Source of the DNA: Williamsia faeni
GTDB taxonomy: Bacteria; Actinomycetota; Actinomycetes; Mycobacteriales; Mycobacteriaceae
Direction of reading: 5' to 3'
DNA length: 64,000 bases
Assembly: GCA_003202005.1 (NCBI GenBank)
Contig: QJJF01000001.1
Coordinates: 589,099 to 653,098, forward strand
Made by a program: the position numbers and the translations under genes. Under the pieces are notes generated by a model that saw nothing but the letters and a program-made list of their open reading frames with translations, had not been told where the DNA came from and made no database searches. Position 1 is the first letter of the stretch. Every line of letters starts with the position of its first letter. Below, one piece after another: positions 1-8,757 of the stretch.

Positions 1-266
1 TTGATGTAGGCGTCGGTCTGCTGCTTTGCCTGGACCTGGGCTTCGAGTGCCCGCTCAGACATTCCACGACCGCGTGCGATGAGATAGACGAAGAGGGTTA
101 TGTATGGCAACAGGACCAGGAAGAAGATCCATACCGCCTTGAACCAGCCCGACGTCTTGTGGTCACGAAACAGATCTATCAATACGTAGAACAGGATCAT
201 CAAATACGCGATGAAAGCGAAGATCACCAGCGTGTACCAGATGAAGTCCCAGAATGAATCCCACAT
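1..266 (-). CDS. Membrane protein with PLDc_N-like domain (3' end outside window)
   Basis: The first 88 codons are present and the gene runs off the left edge. The start is ATG at 264-266, with AGGA a few bases upstream. The protein opens with a hydrophobic segment (residues about 7-29), a short charged loop around RDHKTSGW, and a second hydrophobic segment (about 44-62) followed by RGRGMSERA. Two close membrane helices with a W-K-A-x-W start to helix two is the pattern of the phospholipase D nuclease N-terminal (PLDc_N) domain, found in small actinobacterial membrane proteins that often end in a SHOCT domain. The end that would show SHOCT is missing. Function is unknown. Confidence 0.75.
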   Translation of the reverse strand, partial: MWDSFWDFIWYTLVIFAFIAYLMILFYVLIDLFRDHKTSGWFKAVWIFFLVLLPYITLFVYLIARGRGMSERALEAQVQAKQQTDAYI

Positions 267-419
267 GTCCTGACCGCTCCTTGCTCGGCGAATCGCCGCC
301 TATCGGCGACCACATTAATCATCGCATGCCGGGTCACAGAATCCCTACAATCCCGCTACCGGTTTCGCGCCCAGTTCGCGGTTTTGCACGAGAATTTGTG
401 ACCTAGATGCACAAATCGG

Positions 420-1178
420 TCATCTCGTGGTCGAAATACCACCGTCGACGGGGATCACCGCACCGGTCAGATAGCCGCCGGCCCGACTGGTCAGATAGAC
501 AACGGCACCGACCATGTCGTCGGGCCGACCGATACGACCGAGCGGTGTACCCGCCTCGATGTCGTCGCGCCGCTGCGCCAGCATCGCCCGCATCATCCGC
601 GACTCGAAAGGCCCTGGTGCGATGGCATTCACGGTGATGTTCCGGGAGGCGAGGTGACCGGCCAGGTGACGGGTGAGCTGATGCACCGCGGCCTTGCTGG
701 CCGTGTACGAATACGACGGGGTCTCCGGTACCCGAAGCCCATCGATGCTGCCGATCATGATGATCCGCGAAGGGTCGTCCGGCGTGGCCGATTCACCCAG
801 CGCCGGTAGCAACGCCTGCGTCAGGAGGAACGGCGCCCGCACATTGAGGTCGAGCACCTTGTCGAAGGCAGAGGCGGGGAAGTCATCGACCGGGGCACCC
901 CAGGTGGCTCCGGCGTTGTTCACCAGGATGTCCAGCGAGTCGACTTTTTCGAGCACGTCCTGCGCCAGCTTGGTGCAACCGTCCGGCGTCGACAGGTCTG
1001 CCCCGATCGCGGTGAGCCCGTCCGCCGACGCCTTCTCGAGTGAGTCGGCCTTGCGTCCGGCGATCACCACCTTGACCCCCCGCGCCTGGAGTCCGTGGGC
1101 AATCATCGCTCCGATCCCGCTGGTGCCCCCGGTGATCAGAGCAGTCTTTCCGCTGATGTCGAACAGATCGTGAGCCAT
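420..1178 (-). CDS. SDR family NAD(P)-dependent oxidoreductase
   Basis: A complete classical short-chain dehydrogenase/reductase of 252 residues. The cofactor motif TGGTSGIG is at residues 16-23 and NNAG at 87-90. The catalytic set is Ser144, Tyr158 and Lys162 (YTASK). The C-terminus has the usual GAVIPVDGG. It ends 41 bp from the monooxygenase gene upstream on the same strand, so the two are probably cotranscribed and may serve one catabolic step. No good ribosome binding site precedes the ATG. Substrate cannot be deduced; the closest functional class is 3-oxoacyl-reductase or glucose-dehydrogenase-like SDRs. Confidence 0.88.
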   Translation of the reverse strand: MAHDLFDISGKTALITGGTSGIGAMIAHGLQARGVKVVIAGRKADSLEKASADGLTAIGADLSTPDGCTKLAQDVLEKVDSLDILVNNAGATWGAPVDDFPASAFDKVLDLNVRAPFLLTQALLPALGESATPDDPSRIIMIGSIDGLRVPETPSYSYTASKAAVHQLTRHLAGHLASRNITVNAIAPGPFESRMMRAMLAQRRDDIEAGTPLGRIGRPDDMVGAVVYLTSRAGGYLTGAVIPVDGGISTTR

Positions 1179-1219
1179 GGTCTGTTGATATCAACTACCA
1201 CCCGAGTCAGGTGCGGGAA

Positions 1220-2641
1220 TCAGGAATGCGCACCGACCCCGCCGCGTACCGAGTCATCGATGGTGGAGTTGACGCCGCCGACCCGGTAGGTGGCGCCGCG
1301 GTGGTAGTCGGGCAACAGATCACCCTTGCCGAACAGCTTGTGCCGCAACGTACCCGGCACATAGTCACGGTCGTAGGCACCCCGGGCTTCCAGCGCCGGG
1401 ACCACATGGTCGACGACGTCGGTGAACGTACCCGGTGTCACGGCGTAGGCGAGGTTGAATCCGTCGACATCGGTGAACTCGGCCCATTCGAGCAACTGGT
1501 CGGCGATGCTTTCACCCGACCCGACCAGCACGGGACCCATGCCACCGATTCCGCCCCAGGCCGCGATGTCGCGGACAGTCCACTCTTTGCGATCACCGGA
1601 CGCCTGACTGAAAGCGGCCACCGCAGACTGGATTGCGTTGCTGTGCACGTTGCCGATCGGTTCGTCGAGGTCGTACTCCGACAGGTCGATTCCCATCCAG
1701 CCCGACATGAACACCAGGGCGCCCTCGGCACTGGCGTAGCGCTGGTATTCCTCCGCCTTGGCCTGTGCGGCTTCCTCGGTCTCGTCGGTGATGATGGTGA
1801 GCAGCGTGTAGATGCGAGCATCGTAGGCGTCGCGGCCGGCGGCGACGAGCTCTTGCCGGATGTTCGTAACCAGGTTGCGCAGAAGCTCTTTGGTGGGTGC
1901 GCCGACAAAAACCGCCTCGGCGTTCTCGGCGGCGAACCTCACGCCGCGTGGCGAGGCCCCGGCCTGGTAGATCACGGGCGATCCCTGCGGTGACGGTTCC
2001 GAGAGATGGATGCCCGGCACACTGAAATGCTCACCGCGATGGCCGATGTGGTGAACCTTGGCGGGATCGGCGAACACTCCGTGGTCCTTGTCGCGACGGA
2101 CCGCGTCCCGCTCCCAGGAGCCTTCCCACAACTTGTAGAGCACTTCGAGGTACTCGTCGGCATGGTCGTAGCGGGCATCGTGCTCGAGCTGGTCGACCTC
2201 GCCCATGTTCCGGGCCGCCGAGGGCAGATAGCCGGTGACCACGTTCCAGCCGATCCGGCCGCGGGTCAGGTGATCGAGGGTCGAGAGCCGGCGCGCAAAC
2301 GGGTACGGATGCTCGAATCCGGTGCCCGCGGTGATGCCGAAGCCGAGATGCTCGGTGGCGTGGGCCATCGCCGAGACCAGGAGCAGCGGATCGGCGACCG
2401 GGATCTGGGCACCCTGACGGATCGCGGCCTCGTCGGTCCCCGCGAACACGTCGTAGGTACCGAGGACATCAGCGATGAACAGTCCGTCAAAACCGCCCGT
2501 CTCCAGGACTTTCGCCAGGTCGACCCAGTAGTCGAGGGTGTTGTAGTCCCAGGACCGGTCCTGCGGATGACGCCACAGGCCGGGCGATTGATGGGCGACG
2601 CAGTTCATGTCGAACGCGTTGAACCGGATCTTGCGGGACAT
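1220..2641 (-). CDS. FMN-dependent monooxygenase, NtaA/SnaA/DszA family
   Basis: A bacterial-luciferase-like flavin monooxygenase of 473 residues from the ATG at 2639-2641, which has a GAGAGG-type ribosome binding site. Longer starts exist, but the family begins at the RKIRFNAFDMN strand. Landmarks of the DszA/NtaA group are the W-R-H-P near residue 25, GRIGWNVVTGYLPSAARNMG, LEHDARYDHADEYLEVLYKLW, GVFADPAKVHHIGHRGEHF and SPQGSPVIYQAGASPRG. These enzymes use FMNH2 supplied by a separate reductase to oxidise sulfones, aminopolycarboxylates or related compounds. No flavin reductase is adjacent. The gene is divergent from the receiver/reductase fusion. Substrate is unknown. Confidence 0.9.
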   Translation of the reverse strand: MSRKIRFNAFDMNCVAHQSPGLWRHPQDRSWDYNTLDYWVDLAKVLETGGFDGLFIADVLGTYDVFAGTDEAAIRQGAQIPVADPLLLVSAMAHATEHLGFGITAGTGFEHPYPFARRLSTLDHLTRGRIGWNVVTGYLPSAARNMGEVDQLEHDARYDHADEYLEVLYKLWEGSWERDAVRRDKDHGVFADPAKVHHIGHRGEHFSVPGIHLSEPSPQGSPVIYQAGASPRGVRFAAENAEAVFVGAPTKELLRNLVTNIRQELVAAGRDAYDARIYTLLTIITDETEEAAQAKAEEYQRYASAEGALVFMSGWMGIDLSEYDLDEPIGNVHSNAIQSAVAAFSQASGDRKEWTVRDIAAWGGIGGMGPVLVGSGESIADQLLEWAEFTDVDGFNLAYAVTPGTFTDVVDHVVPALEARGAYDRDYVPGTLRHKLFGKGDLLPDYHRGATYRVGGVNSTIDDSVRGGVGAHS

Positions 2642-2764
2642 CAGGTAACGACCTCTCGACGAAGGCAAACAACCGAAGTCGGCTGGTTCGAGTTTCCAGC
2701 GCCGGCCCGGCACCGAAAACACTTACACCCACACTGACCCCAACACCGCGCTAGATTTGACGAG

Positions 2765-4501
2765 GTGACCTCAGGCTCGCTCGATCCCGCCGCTCTTGAT
2801 CCCAATGACCGTCTGACGCCGGCGATAGTGCTGGCCACCACCGAAACCTCGCGGAACACCGTCATCGACGAGATCCGCAGTCGCTATGGCCGCGATTACA
2901 CCGTCAAATACGCCGACACCGGCGAGGCCTGTCTCGATATCGTCAAAGCGCTTGTGGAACACAGTGTTCCAATCGCCCTGATCCTTGTCGAACTCGAGGA
3001 GCTCGGCCGGTGGGAGGGCTCAGACCTGCTCCAGAAGTTGCGGTTTGTCGTCCCCACCGCACGCCGGATCGCCCTCGTCCCGGCGCTTCGGTTCGGAACC
3101 TCGTACGACGAACTGCGAACCGGCATCGCCGAAGGTCGCTTCGACACCTATCTCGGCATCCCCCGCGGTCAGCGCGACGAGGAGTTCCACACGGCCATCG
3201 TCGAATACCTGTCGGACTGGGGCTGGTCGGTCGCCACACCCGAGGTGGCGTTCATGCAGATCGTCGCCGACGGACCATCACCCGAACTCGCCGAGATCCG
3301 CGACTTCCTCGACCGGATGGGCATGCCCGTACAGATTCATCACCCGGAATCCCGGGAGGGCCGGGACATCCTCGAATCGGTGACCGGCGACTCCGACCTG
3401 CCGCTCCTCTACCACCCGGGCAAACCGCCACTATCGCGGCCGACCGTCAGCGAGGTCGCCGCCCGCATCTACGGAACCCCCGACGACATCCCCGAAGGCA
3501 CCGTCGCCGACCTGTTGGTGATCGGCTCGGGCCCCGCCGGTCTGGCCGCTGCGGTATACGGCGCCTCGGAAGGTCTGTCCACCACTGTCATCGAGGAGGG
3601 AGCCGTGGGCGGGCAGGCCGGAACCAGCTCGATGATCCGCAACTATCTCGGATTCCCGCGCGGGATCTCGGGGATGCGCCTGGCGCAACGTGCCCGGATC
3701 CAGGCCAGCCGTTTCGGCGCGCAGTTCTACTGCGGTCGCGGTGTCACGCACATCGACATCGACTCGCAATTCGACCACCACCACGTCCACGTCGGTGAAG
3801 CCCGTATCTGTGCCCGCACGATCGTCATCGCCACCGGTGTCGCCTACCGTCGCTTCGGCATCCGGGGATGCGAAGACCTCGTCGGGTCGGGTGTCTACTA
3901 CGGTGCCGCCACCAGCGCCGCCCGCGAGATGGCGGGCCGCGACGTCGTGGTGGTCGGTGGCGGCAACTCAGCCGGACAGGCGGCGATGCACCTGTCGCGG
4001 TTCGCCCGATCGGTCACCATCGCGATCCGCCGCGAATCGCTCACGGAAACCATGTCGGATTACCTGATCCGAGAGATCGACGCGAGCCCCTGCATCACGG
4101 TGGCCGGGCACACCGAAGTGGTCGACGGAGGCGGCGAAGGTCATCTGGAATGGCTGGAACTGTGCAACAACCGGACGGGATCGTCGCAGCGGATCGCCGC
4201 GTCGGGTCTGTTCCTGCTCCTGGGTGCGGCGCCCACCTGCGATTGGATTCCCCACCAGGTCAAGCGAGACGAACACGGCTTCCTGCTGACCGGGCGATCC
4301 ATCCCGAAGGACAAGTGGCGCGACGGGTTACCGCCGGCATTCCTCGAGACGACGGTGCCGGGGATCTTTGCCGTCGGTGACGTCCGGAGCGGATCGATGA
4401 AGCGCGTAGCAGCGGCGAGTGGAGAAGGTGCTTCCGCCGTTCCTCTGGTCCACGAACGGCTACAACAGGTCCGCCTGGAGAACCTGCCGCCCGCACACTA
4501 G
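2765..4501 (+). CDS. Fused pseudo-receiver / thioredoxin-reductase-like FAD oxidoreductase, no CxxC
   Basis: 578 residues from a GTG start. Residues about 20-135 fold like a response-regulator receiver, but the phosphoacceptor strand reads ALILVELEEL, with Glu where Asp is expected, and no Lys-Pro pair follows later, so it is probably not phosphorylated. A linker domain (about 160-240) precedes a thioredoxin-reductase-like part: FAD site GSGPAG at 254-259, GGQAG at 282-286, and NAD(P)H site GGGNSAGQ at 398-405. The redox CxxC expected between these (CATC in TrxR) is replaced by GVYYGAATSA (376-385). It therefore cannot act as an ordinary thioredoxin reductase. The stop lies 1 bp from the stop of the convergent amidohydrolase. 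Similar receiver-TrxR fusions are annotated in actinobacteria; their role is not established. Confidence 0.85.
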   Translation: MTSGSLDPAALDPNDRLTPAIVLATTETSRNTVIDEIRSRYGRDYTVKYADTGEACLDIVKALVEHSVPIALILVELEELGRWEGSDLLQKLRFVVPTARRIALVPALRFGTSYDELRTGIAEGRFDTYLGIPRGQRDEEFHTAIVEYLSDWGWSVATPEVAFMQIVADGPSPELAEIRDFLDRMGMPVQIHHPESREGRDILESVTGDSDLPLLYHPGKPPLSRPTVSEVAARIYGTPDDIPEGTVADLLVIGSGPAGLAAAVYGASEGLSTTVIEEGAVGGQAGTSSMIRNYLGFPRGISGMRLAQRARIQASRFGAQFYCGRGVTHIDIDSQFDHHHVHVGEARICARTIVIATGVAYRRFGIRGCEDLVGSGVYYGAATSAAREMAGRDVVVVGGGNSAGQAAMHLSRFARSVTIAIRRESLTETMSDYLIREIDASPCITVAGHTEVVDGGGEGHLEWLELCNNRTGSSQRIAASGLFLLLGAAPTCDWIPHQVKRDEHGFLLTGRSIPKDKWRDGLPPAFLETTVPGIFAVGDVRSGSMKRVAAASGEGASAVPLVHERLQQVRLENLPPAH

Positions 4502-4502
4502 A

Positions 4503-5699
4503 TCATTCCAGGCGATAGACACGTCGGGCGTTGTCGCGGAACACCTTTCGGAGCAGACTGCCGCCATAGGGCTCCAGGATCTCCAACTGACTTCCGACGA
4601 TCATCGGCAGCGTCGCGTTCGGCTTGTCGGCCGGGAAGTTGGAGCCGAACATCAATCGATCAGGCCCGAAGGCCTTCACCGCATGCTCGATCAGCGGCCC
4701 GGTCATGTTGGTCAGAGTCTGTTGCGTTCCGATGTTCCCGGAACGCTGATGGCCGTAGCCCAGCAACGGAAACGCAACGCCCGATAGCTTGGCGACCACA
4801 TTGCGGCACTGCGCCAATGCAGAGATGTCCTCACGCCACGCCCGCATGAGTTCATGGCGCTGCGCTGCAGTACTGCCGGTCGTCTGCCCCATCGGACCGA
4901 ACAATCCGACCGGGGTTCCCAGATGGTCGAGGACGATCGTGGTGTCCGGATATTCACGCGCCAACGCCCGCACCTCGCGAAGCTGGTGCGAATACACCCA
5001 TGCCTCAAAAACCAGGTCTCGCTCCGCGATCGCGGAGAACCCGGACAGGAATTCCGGGTCCGCCAGCACGCCCGCGCGGTCGGCCCAGCTACGCACCTGG
5101 GGATCTGGATGCCACGCAGAGGCACAACGAATACCGCGAACCTTGTCGCTGACGTCGAGGTGCATGTCGATCAGCTGGCCGAACTTCGGATTGCGCGGGT
5201 CACCTCGGGCCACGATCGCAGCCAGGTCGGGTGCGTCATTCTTTCCGAACGGAAGGTTTGTCACCCAACGGGTTTCATCGGCAGAGCCGAGCGGATCATC
5301 GGAACTCCAGTCGGTCTCGACGTACACCACGGATTCGACCGGCACACCGCTGACCGCCACTGCACCGGCTGCGTCGGAGTAATAGTTCCTCGGCAGGTAC
5401 GACCGAGCCACTATTCGCGGATCGAGGATGAGCTCTCGATCGCGCTGCGCCACCGCATACCGGAAGATGGCTTTACCGAGCACCGGGGCCGCTCGGTAGA
5501 GGCGGCCTCGCCGTGAGGCCTTCCACGGAGAATGCATCGGATCCCACTGGTGGATGTGCGTGTCGATGATCCCCGGAATGACTCGTGCCAGCAGGCCTGA
5601 ATCAGCGGCGGCGGATTCGCGCGCGCGTGCCCCGGACCATTCACCCGGCCCGGCGAGCGAACCCTCGCGCGCATAATTACTGGCGCGCCCCTCTGCCAT
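4503..5699 (-). CDS. Amidohydrolase family (amidohydrolase_2) protein
   Basis: 398 residues from the ATG at 5697-5699. The TIM-barrel metal site begins with IDTHIHQWD. Further family marks are ETDWSS after the third strand, FEAWVYSHQL, the LDHLGTP strand with its metal-binding His, and GSNFPAD near the C-terminus, carrying the catalytic Asp. Members hydrolyse lactones or decarboxylate cyclic carboxylates (for example 2-pyrone-4,6-dicarboxylate lactonase). The exact substrate is not evident. No Shine-Dalgarno precedes the chosen ATG, and the spacing to the 180-bp divergent promoter region would fit a leaderless transcript. The N-terminal 48 residues before the barrel look poorly ordered, so the real start could be further inside. 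Confidence 0.78.
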   Translation of the reverse strand: MAEGRASNYAREGSLAGPGEWSGARARESAAADSGLLARVIPGIIDTHIHQWDPMHSPWKASRRGRLYRAAPVLGKAIFRYAVAQRDRELILDPRIVARSYLPRNYYSDAAGAVAVSGVPVESVVYVETDWSSDDPLGSADETRWVTNLPFGKNDAPDLAAIVARGDPRNPKFGQLIDMHLDVSDKVRGIRCASAWHPDPQVRSWADRAGVLADPEFLSGFSAIAERDLVFEAWVYSHQLREVRALAREYPDTTIVLDHLGTPVGLFGPMGQTTGSTAAQRHELMRAWREDISALAQCRNVVAKLSGVAFPLLGYGHQRSGNIGTQQTLTNMTGPLIEHAVKAFGPDRLMFGSNFPADKPNATLPMIVGSQLEILEPYGGSLLRKVFRDNARRVYRLE

Positions 5700-5880
5700 G
5701 AGTTGACTGTACCCAGCCGACTGCGCTCGCCTGATCGTAAGTGGCCGGAAAACACAATAAACTGTCGCAGGGTGACGAGGTCGACAAGTTTCGCTCGATG
5801 GGTGCACATTTTGCGCAACCATCGGAACATGCCTCTCACCTGGCATTATCGGTAGATCAACGGAGAGGCCGGGCTATAGC

Positions 5881-7035
5881 GTGGGTACTCATACGCGGCA
5901 CGTGCTGGTGCAGGTGCGCGATGTGCTGGCCCGGGATCCCGACCGATTCACCGCTAATTTCTACATCCGGTTATTCGCAACAAATCCGGCGCTCCGAGAA
6001 CTCTTTCCCGCAAATATGGGACACCAGCGGGAAACCCTGTTCCGGGTCATCGACTATGTCTTCGAAGCGGTCCCCGACCGCGACAACCATGCACTGCTGT
6101 TGGAATTTCTCGGTCAACTGGGCCGCGATCACCGGAAGTACGGTGTCACCGAGCAGAATTACAACGAGTTCTCCGTCGCGCTGATGCGTGAGATCGCCTC
6201 GGTCATGGGCGAGGCGTGGGACGAAGAGACCGCAGACGTCGTCTCTCAGGCGGTGATGCTGACCACCGGTGTGATGAGGGGCGCCGCACATTCGGCGAAA
6301 GGTCCCGCGACCTGGCCGGCGACCGTTGCCGAAAAATATCGGCTGTCAAGAGATCTCGCTGTCGTTCGACTCCGAACCGGCGAGCCGTTGCGATTTGCCG
6401 CCGGACAGTACCTCGAAGTGCAGATCCCGCAGTGGCCGCGCATCTGGCGGCACCTGTCGCCGTCGATCCCCCCGAACCCGGAGGGCGAACTCGAGTTCCA
6501 TGTCCGGGCAGTGCCCGGCGGAACGGTCAGCAACTCGATCGTCACCGAAACCCAGGTCGGTGACGTGTGGAATCTGGCACAGAGCCACGGCACCCTGCAC
6601 GTCGACCCCACCGGCAACGACGTACTCATGGTCGCCGGCGGAACCGGGCTCGCACCGCTGCGCGCGATCATCATCGACCTGACGAGACTCGTCGCCCCGC
6701 CGGCGGTGCATCTGTTCTGTGGTGCGCGCTACCCCGCCGACCTATACGACCTCGCCCGGCTGGGGCAGATCGCGGCCATGAACCCCTGGCTCACGATCAC
6801 CACCGTTGTCGAGGACACCGACGACCCGTGGTGGAGTACGGCCGGCGAGCATTCCGACCTGATCACCTTTGAACGCGTTCAGGGGCAGCTGTCAGATGCC
6901 GTCCTCGAATCCGGCACGGACTGGACCACCCACCAGGTCCTGATGGCCGGCTCCCCGGACATGCTGCTGAACACCCGCCGACGATTCCTGATCGCCGGCA
7001 TCCCGGCCAGCCGGATACAGACCGACCCGTACTGA
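5881..7035 (+). CDS. Flavohaemoglobin-like protein (globin plus FAD/NAD(P)H reductase), type II candidate
   Basis: 384 residues from GTG. Residues 1-138 form a globin domain with B10 Tyr28, distal Gln49 (HQRETLF) and proximal His84 (GRDHRKYG). Residues 145-384 form a ferredoxin-NADP reductase-like module. There the FAD motif is RHLSPS (190-195) instead of the RxYS of Hmp-type enzymes, and the nucleotide site is GGTGLAP (253-259). The protein ends in DPY, not the usual Phe-containing tail. The altered FAD loop is a known mark of mycobacterial type II flavohaemoglobins (Rv0385 class), linked to D-lactate oxidation rather than NO dioxygenation. It is transcribed away from the amidohydrolase and its stop lies next to the stop of the following gene. 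Confidence 0.88.
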   Translation: MGTHTRHVLVQVRDVLARDPDRFTANFYIRLFATNPALRELFPANMGHQRETLFRVIDYVFEAVPDRDNHALLLEFLGQLGRDHRKYGVTEQNYNEFSVALMREIASVMGEAWDEETADVVSQAVMLTTGVMRGAAHSAKGPATWPATVAEKYRLSRDLAVVRLRTGEPLRFAAGQYLEVQIPQWPRIWRHLSPSIPPNPEGELEFHVRAVPGGTVSNSIVTETQVGDVWNLAQSHGTLHVDPTGNDVLMVAGGTGLAPLRAIIIDLTRLVAPPAVHLFCGARYPADLYDLARLGQIAAMNPWLTITTVVEDTDDPWWSTAGEHSDLITFERVQGQLSDAVLESGTDWTTHQVLMAGSPDMLLNTRRRFLIAGIPASRIQTDPY

Positions 7036-7036
7036 G

Positions 7037-8230
7037 CTACTCCGCGCCCGACTCCGGTGGTGCGCCCGCCCCCGGTGCTGGCGGGTTGGCCGCGTCGTCG
7101 GGCGGGCTGGGCTCGACCGAGGGCGTGGTTGTGGTCGTCGTCGACCCGGTGGAGGACGGGGGCGTTTCGCTGGTTGTAGTGGACGACGGTGGTGGCGGAG
7201 GCGGAGGTGTCTGCGTGATCGTGGTCGGTGGCGGGACCACGGTGACCACGGGCGGCTCCTCCGTCGTCACCGGAGCCTGCGTGGTCTCGGGAGGCAGTGT
7301 CGGTGAGGAGATCGTCGGCCGCGGCGTCGACTTCTTCGACGTCGTGGTCGTGGTGGTGGTCGACGTCGTGGACTGCGTGGTCGAGTGGTCGTCGACGGCG
7401 CTCTTGGGGATGCTCGAGTCGCCGGTCATCACCACTGCGGCAACCACACCGATCGCGACGAGCAGCGCGGCTGCGGCCGCTGCCGACAACAGCACCCACC
7501 GGCTGTTGTTCCCTCTGACCACGGTCGTCGAGGCGGCAACCCGCGCGGCACCATAGGCGGCGGCGTACTGCCCGTCCTCGGTGACCTGGACCGGTAGCTG
7601 CAACGCATATTCGAGAGACGGTGCGACACCCGGAATCGCTGCACCCGGTCCGAGGACCGCGATGCCCTGCAACGCACCGGTCGGGTTGCCGATCACGCCG
7701 ACCGCATCGGCGAGGAGTTGCGCTCCGTCGGGTTCGGTGACCGGTGGACGGACACCGACGCCGGAGATCTCACTGGCACCGACGACCACCCGGGTGTCGG
7801 TGTCGACCAGGGCCACGGACTGGCCGGGGAACAGCGCGCCGGACCTGTCGAGGTCGGCGACGAGCACCACACCGCGCGCACCGAACAGCACGGCGGCGAT
7901 CTCCGCGTAGGCCACCGGGCTTCCGACCACGGTCGTCCGGGCAAACCAGTCCGGTGTCGTCGGGGCCACCCCGGGCTCGGCGGGAAGCTGACCGGAATTG
8001 ATGATGCCGCCGATGGCAAGGGTGGTGGCGCTGTCGGCACACGCGATGGTGATCGCCGACGGCACGATCGGCGCGGACTGGACCAGCTGATAGATCGCGT
8101 CGAACACGTGGTCCGGGGACGAACTCGGCAGCTCCACAAAGTTGCGGGCCAGCACTTCGCCGGTATCAGAGTCGGCGACAACCGATGCGATCTCCAGGTC
8201 GGTGACCGATATACCGAGTACCTGGTTCAT
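7037..8230 (-). CDS. Single-pass membrane protein with Pro/Thr-rich tail (DUF7159-like)
   Basis: 397 residues from the ATG at 8228-8230 (a second ATG lies 7 codons upstream). The N-terminal 240 residues look like a soluble domain opening with VLGISVTDLEIASVVADSDTG. I associate this pattern with a conserved actinobacterial family of unknown role. A transmembrane helix follows (WVLLSAAAAAALLVAIGVV). The remaining 130 residues are almost all Thr, Ser and Pro with TTTTTT and PPPPPP runs, and probably lie outside the membrane. The reading frame is very GC-biased, so several opposite-strand frames stay open across it; these are shadows. It lies downstream of hspR on the same strand, across a 33-bp tandem repeat. 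Function is unknown. Confidence 0.72.
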   Translation of the reverse strand: MNQVLGISVTDLEIASVVADSDTGEVLARNFVELPSSSPDHVFDAIYQLVQSAPIVPSAITIACADSATTLAIGGIINSGQLPAEPGVAPTTPDWFARTTVVGSPVAYAEIAAVLFGARGVVLVADLDRSGALFPGQSVALVDTDTRVVVGASEISGVGVRPPVTEPDGAQLLADAVGVIGNPTGALQGIAVLGPGAAIPGVAPSLEYALQLPVQVTEDGQYAAAYGAARVAASTTVVRGNNSRWVLLSAAAAAALLVAIGVVAAVVMTGDSSIPKSAVDDHSTTQSTTSTTTTTTTSKKSTPRPTISSPTLPPETTQAPVTTEEPPVVTVVPPPTTITQTPPPPPPPSSTTTSETPPSSTGSTTTTTTPSVEPSPPDDAANPPAPGAGAPPESGAE

Positions 8231-8272
8231 GCTGATTAATCGCCCTGTCATCTGTTTGTGTTACCCAACGGA

Positions 8273-8338
8273 GACGTAGCGTAGCGGAGCTCGACCCTGT
8301 TCGGGGACGTAGCGTAGCGGAGTTGGACCCGATTCGGG
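8273..8338. repeat. Two tandem copies of a 33-bp direct repeat
   Basis: Copy one is 8273-8305 and copy two is 8306-8338. Each begins GACGTAGCGTAGCGGAG and ends TTCGGG, with 4 differences in 33 positions. The pair fills the gap between the hspR stop (8341) and the leader of the next gene and is itself non-coding. There is no clear terminator hairpin in it. Confidence 0.85.
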
Positions 8339-8340
8339 AG

Positions 8341-8757
8341 TTACCGATTACCTCGTTCTCGTCGCGGTTTCCAGACCACGAGAGCGTTGGTGCGGGGGAT
8401 CGGGACGAGTTCGCTGCCCCGTGCCGCGCGGTGTTGCGCGAGCTCGGCCTCGAGTTCGCGGACCCGGCTCTGCAGAGCATCGACCTGGTTTGTCAGGTCG
8501 ATGACGCGTTTGATCCCGGCGAGGTTCACGCCGTCGTCCTGCGAGAGACGTTGCACCATGCGCAGGAGCTCCACATCGCGACTGGAATAGCGCCGACCGC
8601 CCCCGGCCGCACGCTGCGGGGTGACCAGTCCGAGCCGGTCGTAGGTCCGCAGCGTCTGGGCGTGCATCCCGGCGAGCTCGGCCGCCACCGAGATCACGAA
8701 CATCCGGGCGGACTCGGTGACGTCCCGTTCGCGATCATCCGGCGGCGGCGCGCTCAT
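8341..8757 (-). CDS. hspR: HspR, MerR-family heat shock repressor
   Basis: 138 residues. The MerR-type winged helix-turn-helix is at about residues 18-85 ([25 protein letters not shown], then [32 protein letters not shown]), followed by a short coiled coil. It is the last gene of dnaK-grpE-dnaJ-hspR, and its start overlaps the dnaJ stop by 4 nt (ATGA). In actinobacteria HspR represses this same operon by binding HAIR elements, with DnaK as co-repressor. Two HAIR-like sites lie upstream of dnaK here, so autoregulation is expected. The C-terminal tail [17 protein letters not shown] is typical in being basic. Confidence 0.96.
   Translation of the reverse strand: MSAPPPDDRERDVTESARMFVISVAAELAGMHAQTLRTYDRLGLVTPQRAAGGGRRYSSRDVELLRMVQRLSQDDGVNLAGIKRVIDLTNQVDALQSRVRELEAELAQHRAARGSELVPIPRTNALVVWKPRRERGNR

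Noticed and set aside
8273-8338. Tandem repeats as a CRISPR array
   Set aside because: Two units directly adjoining with no spacers and no cas genes.
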